A program made the position numbers and the translations under genes. Positions 35,185 to 48,020 of a stretch of 64,000 nt of DNA are shown here, in pieces; positions within the stretch are counted from its first letter, which is position 1; each line of letters begins with the position of its first letter. The notes below the pieces were generated by a model. It was not told the origin of the DNA and searched no databases. It saw nothing but the letters and a program-made list of their open reading frames with translations. Location: the NCBI RefSeq assembly GCF_020520425.1, contig NC_079487.1, forward strand, positions 47,437,219 to 47,501,218, in the 5' to 3' direction. Source of the stretch: Spinacia oleracea (Eukaryota; Streptophyta; Magnoliopsida; Caryophyllales; Amaranthaceae).

Positions 35185-36466
35185 CCCGAACCGAACAAAA
35201 ACAAGTATAGGACTCCAAGTGTAGTCCCTCCGTAGATAGTCCACATCACGATCGAATCCGCCTTAGATTTAATTAACTAGAATTGCACCTAAGGTTTTAA
35301 GTTATTCGAATAATTTGTGGTAAATTAACGTTAGTTTTAATCCTTAAAACTTATGTGAATACTTGAATTATTTGTTTATAAATTGTGAATGCCATCACAT
35401 ATTTATAGGGTTTGAATAATGGAATTAGAAGTCTACTATGTTTCAATTAATCTAATCCTATTAGAATTAGACATTAATTAAAACTAATAAAGTTATTGTT
35501 TCATTAAACAACTAACTCTAGTAACTTTAGGAAATTAATCTTTTAATCTAATCCTAATTGCTTAAGGATTCGATGCATGCACGAACTTCAACACACACAC
35601 GCACGGCCCACAAGGGGCGCTGGCCATGCGCGCGCGCGGAGAAGTTCAGCCCACAGCGCTGCAGCCCACGAGTGGGCGTGCCATCCTGCTGGCTTCTCTT
35701 GGGCCTGGCCTTGCGCTGGCTGGGCCTTGCGATTGCTGGCGGGCTGCGCCTTGCTGCGCGCATGGGCTTGCTAGGCGCAGGCCTGGCTTCGTGCTGGACC
35801 TTGCGTCTAGCAAGCTCGTCCGATGTTTATTTCGTACGACGCGCTTCCGATTAATTTTCCGATTTCGGAATTCATTTCCAATTCGAACAATATTTAATAT
35901 TTCCGATTCCGGAATTAATTTCCGTTTCGAACAAATATTTAATATTTTCGATTCCGGAATTATTTTCCAATTCCGACAATATTTCCGTTTCCGGCAATAT
36001 TTCTGATTCCGGCAATATTTCCATTTCCGATAATATTTTCCGATACGTACCATGTTTTCGTTTCCGGCAACATCTACGACTTGGATAATATTTATATTTC
36101 CGATACAATCCATATTTCCGTTTCCGGCAATATCATCGTTTCCGGAGTATTCATAATTTTCCTTTTGACGATTTCAGCTCCCACTGGAACCGAGATCCGT
36201 CGATTCCGAATATCCATAAATGGAGTATTTAATTCCTTTAAATACTTGATCCGTTCACGTACTATTTGTGTGACCCTACGGGTTCAGTCAAGATTAAGCT
36301 GTGGATTAATATTATTAATTCCACTTGAACTGAAGCGGCCTCTAGCTAGGCATACAGTTCACTTGATCTCACTGAATTATTAACTTGTATAATTAATTAA
36401 TACTGAACCGCATTTATTAGACTTAGCATTGAATGCATACTTGGACCAAGGGCATTATTTCCTTCA
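35185..36466 (-). repeat. Truncated LTR of the Copia family
   Basis: The reverse complement matches the Copia LTRs at 36901 and 45933 from their start (plus ..ttatttccttca ending at 36466) to the cccgaaccgaac block at 35185. About 130 bp of the LTR 3' end is missing. The ttccgg/ccggaa array lies at 35850-36160. No target duplication can be tested because one end is lost. Confidence 0.85.
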
Positions 36467-36498
36467 TGGTGTTCACCATGGCTTTTTGTTAAGCGATC

Positions 36499-36900
36499 CC
36501 CACAGACAACGCCAAACTGTTTCTGCCGGAGAAACGGTAAATATAATATCTTGGGAATTAGCTTGACCGATGACGTACTTGACCGTGATTTCCTTATATC
36601 CAACCACCCGTGTTATCGTTTTTAGACAGTCCCTGAATATGTCCGAGGAACCTTCGTATGATAATTAAAATTAGATAAGTTATTGTTAAGTGAGAAGAAC
36701 TAGAGAGAGAGTGACTAATTTGCTTTTTTAGGTAATGATTAGATAGCCTTTTTAAATGATTACAGCAGAGTATTTATATGGTTACACGGGGATAATACTG
36801 TAATTACGTCTACTTCTAAAGAACAGATGTCCTCCTTGACTTAGGAGACCTCAGGGGTATTTTAGTCTTTTATATCGGATTGGGCTGGCCATGTATGTGG
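36499..36900 (-). repeat. LTR and primer site of a third gypsy element, split by the Copia insertion
   Basis: On the minus strand, an LTR ending ..ccggcagaaaca (plus 36518) is followed by tggcgttgtctgtggg (plus 36499-36514), a primer-site style common in plant gypsy elements, and then atggtgaacacc, a likely gag start. That gag start is cut off after 12 bases by the truncated Copia LTR. The LTR continues rightward to 36900 and resumes after the Copia element at 47277, where tgtttgggccc or tgatcagttt could be its start. Confidence 0.55.
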
Positions 36901-38239
36901 TGAAGGAAATAATGCCCTTGGTCCAAGTATGCATTCTATGTTAAGTCTAATAAATGCGGTTCAGTATTAATTAACAAGTTAATAATTCAGTGAGATCAAG
37001 TGAGCTGAATGCCTAGCTAGAGGCCGCTTCAGTTCAAGTGGAATTAATGATATTAATCCACAGCTTACTCTTGACTGAACCCGTAGGGTCACACAAATAG
37101 TACGTAAACGGATCAAGTATTTAATGGCATTAAATACTCCATCTATGAATATTCGGAACCGACGGATCTTGGTTTCAGTGGGAGCTAAGATCGTCACAGG
37201 CAAGAAATGAATACTCCGGAAACGATGATATTGCCGGAAACGGAAATATGGATCGTATCGGAAATATGAATATTATCCAAGTCGTAGATGTTACCGGAAA
37301 CGGAAACATGGTACGTATCGGAAAATATTATTGGAAATGGAAATATTACCAGAATCGGAAATATTGCCGGAAACGGAAATATTGTCAGAATCGGAAATAT
37401 TGCCGGAATCGGAAAATAATTCCGAAAACGGAAATATTAAATATTTGTTCGAAACGGAAATTAATTCCGGAATCGGAAATATTAAATATTGTTCGCATCG
37501 GAAATAGATTCCGGAAATGGAATTTTAATCGGAAGCGTATCGTACGAATTAGCATCAGACGAGGCCTGCCGGACGAAGGCCCAGCACGAAGCCAGGCCAT
37601 CGCCCAGCAAGCACGCACGCCACAGCCCAGCGCGCACAAGGCCACGCATGCGTGGGCCGCGCTGCGTGGGCTGCTGCTCGCATGCGTGGGCAGCCCTTGT
37701 GGCTGCCGTGTGTGTGTGAGTTTGAGCTCATGCGAGATTCCTGAATCTGCAAGAGTCAGTGTATGATTAAATGTCTATTCCTATTGGATAAATTGATTAA
37801 GTAGAATTCATGTAGAATTCTAATTCCAATTAATTCGCATCCTACTAGGATTACGATTCCTTTTCCATAACTCTATAAATAAAGGCCTAGGGGTCATAAT
37901 TTATACACAAGTTTCAAAGTATTCAAAAGTGAGTTTTTGAGAGAAAATTCAAACACCCATCTTGCCCCAAAAGTGCCGAATTTTCTGAGTACCTTAAGGG
38001 CGATTCTAGTTGGTCAATCTTAAGGCGGATCCGGACGTGCTGTGGACTTTCTACGGAGGGACGACACTTGGAGTCCTAAAAGACTTGTTCTTGTTCGGTT
38101 CGGGCGCAGCTAGGGAAGGCACGCAACAAAGAGTATGCATCTAAACTATGCTAAATGATTATGTGTAAATAATATGTTTCCTGGGTTAATGGTTGTTTCC
38201 GCATGATCTATGTAATGTCATATGTATCATAACCTAACA
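36901..38239 (+). repeat. 5' LTR of the Copia element
   Basis: Layout: a U3 with a degenerate ccggaaacggaaatat array (37216-37535), a GC-rich block (37560-37735), a TATA region (ctctataaataaagg near 37870), then the R/U5 part. It ends AACCTAACA. Confidence 0.95.
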
Positions 38240-38240
38240 G

Positions 38241-38256
38241 TGGTATCACGAGCCCC
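38241..38256 (+). other. Primer-binding site of the Copia element
   Basis: tggtatcacgagcccc, 1 bp after the LTR, is a variant of the plant Copia primer site for initiator tRNA-Met (usual form tggtatcagagcc). Confidence 0.85.
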
Positions 38257-41102
38257 TTATTATTTTCATAATCTAAATTGCATGAACATGGTTAAATATT
38301 ACAAATTTGCAAGAATTAAAAGGGGTGATTAATTTTCGTAATTGTTAATTAGTTGCAAATTGCGTTTATTTAATTATACGTACGCAGTTTTTCGGCAGTT
38401 TCTTCATTACTCATCCGAATTGAGTGATTTTTGTGTCAATTCCGCATGTAAAAGGCATTCTAAAATTTTGACAAAAATAGTATTTTTCTGCCGAACCCAG
38501 AATTCTCAAATTCGAAGCCTAACTATGACTTTTCGAAGGTTTTAGTTTTTCGAATGCAAAATTTCGTAAATTTAAGATGTTAAATTAAATATTTGCGATT
38601 CTTGTTGATAAATCTTGAATTTTTGATTGACCTATTGCATATGTTTAACAAGTTTGAATGCCTAGTCTTGTTAATTATGCAATCTAATTTGTAATTATGA
38701 TTAATTTGTTGAAAATTAGAATAATTTAGAATTAATTTGATTTTCATAATTAATTATAATTTAATTAGAAACCTATGATTAAAAACCACCATAAAAATTG
38801 TAAATTTACGATAAATTTTAAATTTTTATGACCTAGACTTGAATCCATATCAATCGGAAATCAATTGGATAATAAATTTTCGATTTTTCGCCCTAAAATT
38901 ATGAAATTAATATTATTTATTAATTTGTCATTAATTTTAAATATAAATTTTAAATTTTATGCGATTCGTTCAAATAACTTGCACGCACGAAGCAATGGAC
39001 GCTTCGTGTTACCCTTAAGGGGTGTTGTATAATGCGGGCATGCGACGACGAGCAAGGGAGCTCGTCGCCCGTGCGGCACGAATGCAATGAGCAAGGGCGT
39101 AGTGCACGAGCACAAGGCAGCAGCCCTGCCTTGTGTCGTGTGCCACGAGCAATGAACGTATGGGCATGGGCGAGGGGCGAGCCAAAGCAGTCGCGTGTGG
39201 GCAGCAAGCGAGCTGCGCCACAACGCGCGCTGCCTCGCACAAGTGCGCGCAGCCTCGCGCGCAGCGAGCGCAAGCTCGCGTGCCACGAGCGCTGCGCACA
39301 GCATCACTCGCGCGCACAGCGCGCGACGTCGCCCGCCCAGCGAGCGATGTCGCGCACCAGCGAGCGATGGCTCGCGCGCGCGCAGCGAGCGATCTCGCGC
39401 GCCAGCGAGCGATGGCTCGCGCGCACCAGCGAGCGATCTCGCGCGCCAGCGAGCGATCTCGCGCGCCAGCGAGCGAGCCAGCGCGCCCAGCGAGCGATCT
39501 CGCGCGCGCACTGCGAGCGATAGCTCGCGTGCGATGGGGCGCTGTGCGAAGGCTTGCGTTGGGACAGCAGCAGCTATGCTACGAGCGCATGGGCTGCGCG
39601 CACATGGCCAGCAATGGCTGTGTGCGTACGGCCCATGGGCGTGCAACGCGTAGGGTGTTTGCGTTTCGATTAGATCGTTTTGAATGTTTAATTTGAAAAT
39701 TTCAGTTCACGTAATTTTAATTAATTTTAAAATTAATAATTTGAATTAATTTCTTGGATTTTAATTTTGAATATTATAATTATAATAAATGGAATTTATT
39801 CTAATTATTTTACTAAAATTAAAATCATGAATTAATTTAAATGCGACTGAAATTAAATTAAATTTTTGGATTCAATTATAAATTTATATGAGCTTTAAAT
39901 TTTAATTAAATTTGTATGTTTCCGGTTAGACTAGAAATACAATTTTATGTTTAAAATTAGTAAAGCATATGAATTTATTGGTTTGAGTGGGAGCGCTTTT
40001 TAGTCATAAACTCTTGATTAGGTCTACAAATCCTTAAGGTTAAAACAACTCGATTAGAATTAATAAGGACTGAATAATTGGTAGATTATTGGTGCCCTTG
40101 ATTAATTGCTGCAAATGTTTACGTGATGCATAATGTGTTTTACTAACCAGCTATGTGGGCCATTCATGATAATGAATGGGTGAATGGTATATATTGTATA
40201 TGTACTGTTTTGCAGGTTATGAAGTGACTAGTATGGCCCAAATAGGATAGAAAATATGGTCTGCGTACCATTAATTTGAATGTAATTGGTCTAAAGTACC
40301 AAAGTTATTTTTCAATTCAAATATGGTCTGCGAACCATCAAATAGTTGTAATTAGTTATAGCTTATCCTATTTGAAGAAAATGGTGCCTCCCACGGAGAT
40401 TTTCAAGACGGACTTTGAAGTCAAAGCTTCAAGATGAAGTCGGGCCATACTAGATCACAAATACCTTATGCATGTTTTAAGTTATTTATTGCTTTAAATA
40501 TGTCTTAAAATGCATGAGATCAAAAGCTTGATTATGTTGCATGATTAAGGATTTTAGTTCACTTAAAATCTAACCAACATAGTAAGAGCCTTAAGTTCCA
40601 AACTTAAAAATTGAGTTAAAAGGTGCCATGCCAAAATATACACTTGCTTGGATATCCTTTACATCAATCTAGTAATAGTTTTCGCTCAGCGAGGTGTTAC
40701 TTATTGGTCCTAAAGGGGCAAGGTACACAAATAATTGTGAGTACATGTTAGTTTTGGTGAAACTCAACGATATAAGTAAGGAGTCCTTTTATGTCGTGGC
40801 AAATTCGATAGGTTTACCTAATAAGTTCTTAGACGTACCTATCAACCAAGAATAGTTTCTAGACTATTAGCAAAAGGCTTTTGCTTACCTAAGATGTTCT
40901 AGGATTAAGTCGACAAACTGTGCTTAGTTCTTCAATGATTTTGGGATCTTGGAATCATTTTATTCACACCTGCCGGAACACATAACTTGAATAAAATGCT
41001 TAATAAACATTGAATTATGCATGTATGCTAGAATTTAAGTTTATTAAGAGAAACTGTGAATGGTTATTTATTTGTTTATTCTTTTCAATTGTAGTTTTTA
41101 AT
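38257..41102 (+). other. Long untranslated leader of the Copia element
   Basis: No convincing gene. AT-rich at 38280-38960 and 39660-41000, with a GC-rich repeat block between (38985-39655). Reading frames inside the block are open because of the repeat, not because of selection, as they occur on both strands. At 2.8 kb the leader is unusually long for a Copia element. Confidence 0.6.
38985..39655. repeat. GC-rich degenerate minisatellite in the Copia leader
   Basis: The core, 39310-39530, is built of cagcgagcgatctcgcgcgc and variants (gcgagcgatggctcgcgcgc), mostly 18-24 bp, partly palindromic. The flanks are GC-rich, related and more diverged. The block is sharply bounded by AT-rich leader on both sides. 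Confidence 0.85.
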
Positions 41103-44100
41103 ATGGCAAACAACAATTCATTCAACATTCGATCAATTCTCGAAAAGGAGAAGTTGAACGGGAAAAACTTCCTTGACTGGCAAAGGAACTTGCAAATAGT
41201 TCTTATGCAGGAAGAAAAGGAGTATGTCCTAGATGAGGCGATGCCCGAAGCTCCAGGCGACGGGATCACTCAGGCAGCCCTCAATCGTTGGATTGATGCC
41301 AACAAGGATGTGAAATGTCTAATGCTCGCCACCATGAGTGCGGATCTGCAGAAAACGTTCATCAACTCAGATGCTTTCACAATCATCAGTGAGTTGAAGA
41401 ACATGTTCCAAGATCTGGCTCGAGTCGAAAGATTCGAGACTCATAGGCAAATTCTTGAGACCAAGCTTAAGAAAGGCGAGCCCGTAAGTCCACATGTTCT
41501 CAAAATGATTGGACTCATTGAGAATATGAGTCGGCTGGATCAGCAATTTTCTCAGGAAATGGCTATAGACACCATCCTCCATTCTCTTCATAGCGGGTAT
41601 GATCAGTTCAAACTGAACTACAGTATGAATAGTCTGGACAAAACGCTCACTGAGCTTCACGGTATGCTGAAGACCGCTGAAAAGACGCTCAAAAGTGATA
41701 AGCAGGATGTGCTTATGGTGCGTGGGGGCAAGTTCAAGAAATCTGGAAAGAAGAGGAATGCTAAGAAAGGTGGCAACAAGGCCAGCCCAACTAAGCAAAC
41801 TGGCGCCAAATCTGCAAAGAGGAAGGTCAGTCAACCCACTTCTGAATCCGAATGCTTCTACTGCAAGAAGAAGGGGCATTGGAAGAGAGATTGCTTGAAG
41901 CTAAAGGAAGATCAGAAGAACGGAACAGTCGTTCCATCTTCAGGTATTTTCGTTATAGACTGTATACTTGCTAATTCAACTTCTTGGGTATTAGATACTG
42001 GTTGTGGCTCACACTTATGTTCCAATCCACAGGGACTAAGAAGAAGTAGAAAGTTAAGCAAGGGTGAAGTCGACCTACGAGTGGGAAATGGAGCACGGAT
42101 TGCTGCATTAGCTGTAGGAACTTACTATTTGTCGTTGCCCTCCGGGCTAGTTTTGGAACTGGAAGAATGTTTCCATGTTCCAAGTCTTACTAAAAACATC
42201 ATTTCAGTTTCTTGCTTAGATGCTAAGGGATTTTCCTTTATAATAAAAGACAATAGTTGTTCGTTTTATTTTAAAGAGATGTTTTATGGATCTGCTAGAT
42301 TAGTCAATGGACTTTATTTATTAGATCACGACAAACAAGTATATAACATAAATACCAAAAAGGCCAAAAAGGATGATTCAGATCTCACCTATCTGTGGCA
42401 TTGTCGATTAGGCCATATAAACTTGAAACGCTTAGAAAGACTTCAAAGGGAAGGAATTCTAGAACCATTTGACTTAGAGGATTATGGTAAATGCGAATCA
42501 TGTTTACTTGGCAAAATGACAAAGCAACCTTTCTCTAAAGTTGGAGAAAGAGCAAATGAACTATTGGGTTTAATCCATACAGATGTATGTGGACCAATGA
42601 GTACAAATGCTAGAGGTGGTTTCAGCTACTTTATCACTTTCACTGATGACTTCAGTAGATATGGTTATGTCTACCTAATGAAGCATAAGTCTGAATCCTT
42701 TGACAAATTCAAGGAATTTCAGAGTGAAGTAGAGAATCAATTAGGCAAGAAGATTAAGGCACTGCGTTCTGACAGAGGCGGTGAATATCTTAGCTATGAA
42801 TTTGATGACCATCTGAAAGAATGTGGAATTCTATCAGAATTGACTCCTCCTGGAACACCACAATGGAACGGTGTGTCGGAACGGAGGAACAGAACCTTGC
42901 TAGACATGGTCAGGTCAATGATGGGTCAGGCCAAAATTCCATTAGAATTTTGGGGACATGCACTAAATACAGCTGCACTCACTATAAATAGAGCTCCGTC
43001 TAAAGCTGTCGAAAAGACTCCATATCAATTATGGTTTGGAAAGCCTCCAAATGTGTCTTTTCTTAAGATTTGGGGATGTGAAGTATACGTCAAATGATTA
43101 ATTTCAGACAAACTTCATCCAAAACCTGACAAATGTATCCTTGTGGGCTATCCAAAGGAAACAAAGGGGTATTACTTCTACAATACATCTGAGAACAAGG
43201 TGTTTGTTGCTCGAGATGGTGTCTTTTTGGAGAAAGATCACAATTCCAAAATGACAAGTGGGAGAAAAGTAGACCTCGAAGAAATTCGAGTCGAACAACA
43301 AACTCTAGAGAATGCTCAAGATGACATTCAGGATGAAACTCAGAGATCTTTAGAAGAATCTGGTGAGAATCATGGTCAATCTAGAAATGTTACCCCGCGT
43401 AGATCGCAAAGATATAGATCTCAACCGGAAAGGTACTTAGGTATTTTGACGAACGAGAGCTATGACGTTCTATTACTTGAAAGTGATGAACCTGCGACTT
43501 ACAAACAAGCTATGACGAGCGCTAGCTCCAAGCAATGGTAAGAAGCCATGCAATCTGAATTAGACTCCATGTCTGAAAACCAAGTATGGGATTTGGTCGA
43601 TTTGCCAGATGGCTACCAAGCCATTGGAAGCAAATGGGTTTTCAAACTGAAAAAGGACAAGGATGGGAAACTTGAAGTTTTCAAAGCTAGATTGGTTGCA
43701 AAAGGTTACAGGCAAGTCCACGGTGTGGATTACGATGAAACCTTTTCACCAGTTGCAATGCTAAAGTCTATTCGGATAATGTTAGCAATCGCTGCACATT
43801 ACGATTACGAAATATGGCAGATGGATGTCAAAACTGCTTTCTTAAACGGCGTTTTAACAGAAACTGTGTTTATGACACAGCCTGAAGGTTTTGAGGATCC
43901 AAAGAATGCTAAAAAGGTATGCAAGCTAAAGAAGTCAATCTACGGATTGAAGCAGGCATCCAGGAGCTGGAATATACGTTTTGATGAAGCAGTCAGTGAC
44001 TTTGGTTTCATCAAGAACGCGGACGAATCTTGTGTATACAAGAAGGTCAGTGGGAGCAAAATTGCTTTCCTAGTATTATATGTCGACGACATATTGCTTA

Positions 44101-45068
44101 TCGGAAATGACATTCCTATGTTGAACTCTGTCAAGATTTGGCTTGGGAAATGTTTTTCGATGAAGGATCTAGGAGAAGCACAGTACATATTGGGCATCAA
44201 GATTTACAGAGATAGATCTAAAAAGATGATTGGACTTAGTCAAAGCACTTATATCAATAAGGTGCTTGATAGGTTCAAGATGGCGGACTCCAAGCGAGGC
44301 TACCTACCCATGTCTCATGGAATGACTCTAAGCAAGACTCAGTGCCCAAAAACACTTGATGAGCGTAGACGAATGAATGGGATTCCATATGCATCATTGA
44401 TTGGTTCAATAATGTATGCTATGATATGTACACGCCCGGATGTTGCGTACGCACTCAGTGCTACGAGCAGATACCAGTCAGACCCAGGAGAGGCGCATTG
44501 GACTGCTGCCAAGAACATTCTGAAGTACCTGAAAAGGCACAAAGATGACTTCCTGGTCTATGGTGGAGATGATGAATTAATTGTTAAAGGCTATACGGAC
44601 GCAAGTTTCCAAACCGACAAAGATGATTTCAGATCACAGTCTGGGTTTGTCTTCTGCTTCAACGGAGGAGCAGTAAGCTGGAAAAGTGCTAAGCAAAGCA
44701 CCATTGCGGATTCTACAACTGAAGCGGAGTACATTGCTGCACATGAAGCAGCAAAGGAAGCTATATGGCTAAGGAAGTTCATAGGAGAACTTGGTGTAGT
44801 CCCCTCCATTAAAGGACCAATAGCCCTGTATTGTGATAATAACGGAGCTATTGCACAGGCAAAAGAGCCTAGACACCACCAGAGAGTCAAGCATGTACTT
44901 CGTAGATTTCACCTTCTACGAGAGTTCGTTGAAAGAAAAGAAGTCGAGATAAGCAAAATTGGAACTGATGACAACATATCAGATCCATTAACTAAACCTC
45001 TGCCGCAAGCGAAGCACAACTCGCACACTGCAGCTATGGGAATCAAGCATATTGGAGAATGGCTTTGA
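41103..45068 (+). pseudogene. Copia gag-pol polyprotein with two in-frame stops
   Basis: An ATG at 41103 opens MANNNSFNIRSILEKEKLNG. The order is Copia-type: gag (to about 41830), zinc knuckle CFYCKKKGHWKRDC (about 41855-41896), protease WVLDTGCGSHLC (about 41985), pre-integrase LWHCRLGHINLKRL, integrase (TDVCGPM, LRSDRGGEY, VSERRNRT as the D-D-E set), RT (KWVFKLKKDKDGKLEVFKAR, WQMDVKTAFLNG, YVDDILL) and RNase H (GYTDASFQ, STTEAEYIA, ending ISDPLTKPL). Stops are TGA 43095-43097 (codon 665, after integrase) and TAA 43539-43541 (codon 813, before RT). The frame is otherwise continuous for 1,321 codons. This copy cannot make intact RT without read-through. Confidence 0.92.
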
Positions 45069-45915
45069 TGTCTCTGTTTAATGTTTTAAAGTTTTAGAGT
45101 TTAAATCTTTGTAAAACATTATTGGTTAATCATTCACAATAAATGAAAGAAATTCATTTTTCCATTTAATTTGTGGTTTATTAAATGATGAGTCCCTTCA
45201 ACTTGACGATATATTCAAGATAGACTGTCAGGACCAGTCCTGTGACTAAGAAATGTCTATCAAGTGAACTTGAATGTCAAAGGTTGAAAATGGTCCCTAA
45301 TTGGAGTTTTCTATAAAATTGGACGCATAGAAAACGTTAGACGATTAGAGTGCAAGATGACTAGTAGTTCTGTTTCTTGAACTATGTGGACATGGCAATG
45401 TCGTAATCATTTGCATAGATACTTACTTTGGGAAGACTAGTATCGGACAAGACCTATGAAACTTTACTGTAAGAGATGAAAATCTGTCATAAGTAAATTT
45501 CATTAAATTATTAGACACTAAATCCTCAATACCTGAGTGATTTGAGATTACTTGTTTGAGAACTGGTTGCTTTGACGTTGACCAACCGTCGCACCGTAAA
45601 AGGAGGCTATAAAGGCAACGCTCAGGTAATCACCTATCAAACGAAGTCTAATCTCAAGATCGCAAGATTGGGATTGTCCTCCCATAAATCGGGATGAGAT
45701 GCTTAAAAGTTGTACAAGGCCACTCGGAGAGCTAGAAACTGTGAAATGCATGGCCGTGCTCGGATGAATCATAGGCTATGATTATCTGTTTATTTGATCA
45801 GTTGAACTCTGAAACCGAGGAACACCTCTGGACATAATAAGGATGACAACTCTTACCTTATGTTCAAGAGCAAGCATCGAGCGACAAAGGAATTAGGAAA
45901 TGCACACTTGTCCCT
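45069..45915 (+). other. Non-coding 3' region of the Copia element
   Basis: No gene is seen between the RNase H stop and the purine tract. AT-moderate, without recognised repeats. Confidence 0.6.
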
Positions 45916-45932
45916 AAGGACAAGTGGGAGAC
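45916..45932 (+). other. Polypurine tract of the Copia element
   Basis: aaggacaagtgggagac directly precedes the 3' LTR at 45933. Confidence 0.85.
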
Positions 45933-47271
45933 TGAAGGAAATAATGCCCTTGGTCCAAGTATGCATTCTATGTTAAGTCTAATAAATGCGGTTCAGTATT
46001 AATTAACAAGTTAATAATTCAGTGAGATCAAGTGAGCTGAATGCCTAGCTAGAGGCCGCTTCAGTTCAAGTGGAATTAATGATATTAATCCACAGCTTAC
46101 TCTTGACTGAACCCGTAGGGTCACACAAATAGTACGTAAACGGATCAAGTATTTAATGGCATTAAATACTCCATCTATGAATATTCGGAACCGACGGATC
46201 TTGGTTTCAGTGGGAGCTAAGATCGTCACAGGCAAGAAATGAATACTCCGGAAACGATGATATTGCCGGAAACGGAAATATGGATCGTATCGGAAATATG
46301 AATATTATCCAAGTCGTAGATGTTACCGGAAACGGAAACATGGTACGTATCGGAAAATATTATTGGAAATGGAAATATTACCAGAATCGGAAATATTGCC
46401 GGAAACGGAAATATTGTCAGAATCGGAAATATTGCCGGAATCGGAAAATAATTCCGAAAACGGAAATATTAAATATTTGTTCGAAACGGAAATTAATTCC
46501 GGAATCGGAAATATTAAATATTGTTCGCATCGGAAATAGATTCCGGAAATGGAATTTTAATCGGAAGCGTATCGTACGAATTAGCATCAGACGAGGCCTG
46601 CCGGACGAAGGCCCAGCACGAAGCCAGGCCATCGCCCAGCAAGCACGCACGCCACAGCCCAGCGCGCACAAGGCCACGCATGCGTGGGCCGCGCTGCGTG
46701 GGCTGCTGCTCGCATGCGTGGGCAGCCCTTGTGGCTGCCGTGTGTGTGTGAGTTTGAGCTCATGCGAGATTCCTGAATCTGCAAGAGTCAGTGTATGATT
46801 AAATGTCTATTCCTATTGGATAAATTGATTAAGTAGAATTCATGTAGAATTCTAATTCCAATTAATTCGCATCCTACTAGGATTACGATTCCTTTTCCAT
46901 AACTCTATAAATAAAGGCCTAGGGGTCATAATTTATACACAAGTTTCAAAGTATTCAAAAGTGAGTTTTTGAGAGAAAATTCAAACACCCATCTTGCCCC
47001 AAAAGTGCCGAATTTTCTGAGTACCTTAAGGGCGATTCTAGTTGGTCAATCTTAAGGCGGATCCGGACGTGCTGTGGACTTTCTACGGAGGGACGACACT
47101 TGGAGTCCTAAAAGACTTGTTCTTGTTCGGTTCGGGCGCAGCTAGGGAAGGCACGCAACAAAGAGTATGCATCTAAACTATGCTAAATGATTATGTGTAA
47201 ATAATATGTTTCCTGGGTTAATGGTTGTTTCCGCATGATCTATGTAATGTCATATGTATCATAACCTAACA
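45933..47271 (+). repeat. 3' LTR of the Copia element
   Basis: It is 1,339 bp. The stretches compared by eye are the same as in the 5' LTR, and the reading frames that fall in it translate identically. TSD tgtgg follows. Confidence 0.95.
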
Positions 47272-47276
47272 TGTGG

Positions 47277-48020
47277 GCCCAAACACTTAGTAAACTGATC
47301 AAATTGCAGACTATGATACTACCTCTTGCGTTCTTAAATAAGTGCAAGCACATTATTATTTAATTACCTCTAGCATGTCCCCAACATTAATTATGAAGGC
47401 ATTAGGCATTGGCGTAATAGCAACCCATTTGTTATTTCTCTTACCTTGTCAAATTGTTTATGTCAGTTACAAACCTTCCCTTGCCTCTTACACAATTTCC
47501 ACCAACAAACAAATCAAATATACCAAAACTCCAAAAGCTGTAAAAAACACTAAATTCCAATTCCATATTTTTTAGTTTTGTATTGCATCAATGTCCCAAG
47601 TTGTACTCCAAATAATCGCAACAATTTCTCAGGTTGCAATCAACAATATTTTGTTTTTTAGTTGCATGAATGTGCGAAATTGTAATCAAATAACTGCAAT
47701 TATTATGGTTTATGATCGAACCCAAAAACTTCAAAACAACATCCAAATTTACAATAAAAAAAGATAAGAATCAAAGTAAAATTGACAACAACGCATCATG
47801 TAATTTTCAATAAAAAATAAAATTCAAAGAAAAACAATAAAAAAAGAGAGAAAAATATAGAGAAGCAGAAGGAAGAATCACATACCAATACGACTGTCGA
47901 GTGCTAGAGAGTCGAGTCTGCTGAGATCTTTTACCCAAGAAATACAACGTATGACGTTTTATTAGGGGTTTATCAATTGTTTAGGATTTTATTATCAATT
48001 TTTTTTTTAAAGAAAATAAT
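47277..48020. other. Flank of the Copia insertion, no gene seen
   Basis: The first 30-50 bp probably complete the split gypsy LTR. The rest is AT-rich with A-runs and no recognised coding region. Confidence 0.4.

Larger units (their letters stand above)
36901..47271 (+). mobile_element. Complete, very young Ty1/Copia retrotransposon (10.4 kb)
   Basis: LTRs 36901-38239 and 45933-47271 are both 1,339 bp (TGAAGGAAAT...AACCTAACA) and I found no difference between them in the stretches compared. The target duplication tgtgg lies at 36896-36900 and 47272-47276. It has an initiator-Met type primer site, a 2.8-kb leader with a GC-rich minisatellite, one gag-pol frame with two stops, and a purine tract. 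The element sits inside the LTR of an older gypsy element. Confidence 0.95.

Noticed and set aside
37248..37766. 172-codon frame in the Copia LTR, present again at 46280
   Set aside because: It lies entirely in the LTR and is made by the repeated ccggaa words; the second copy is simply the other LTR.
38985..39655. CRISPR-like array
   Set aside because: Units vary in length, there are no unique spacers and the setting is a plant retrotransposon.
39032..39696. Several overlapping Ala/Arg/Ser-rich reading frames on both strands in the GC-rich block
   Set aside because: They are open only because the repeat lacks stop codons; all frames give low-complexity protein and none matches a family.
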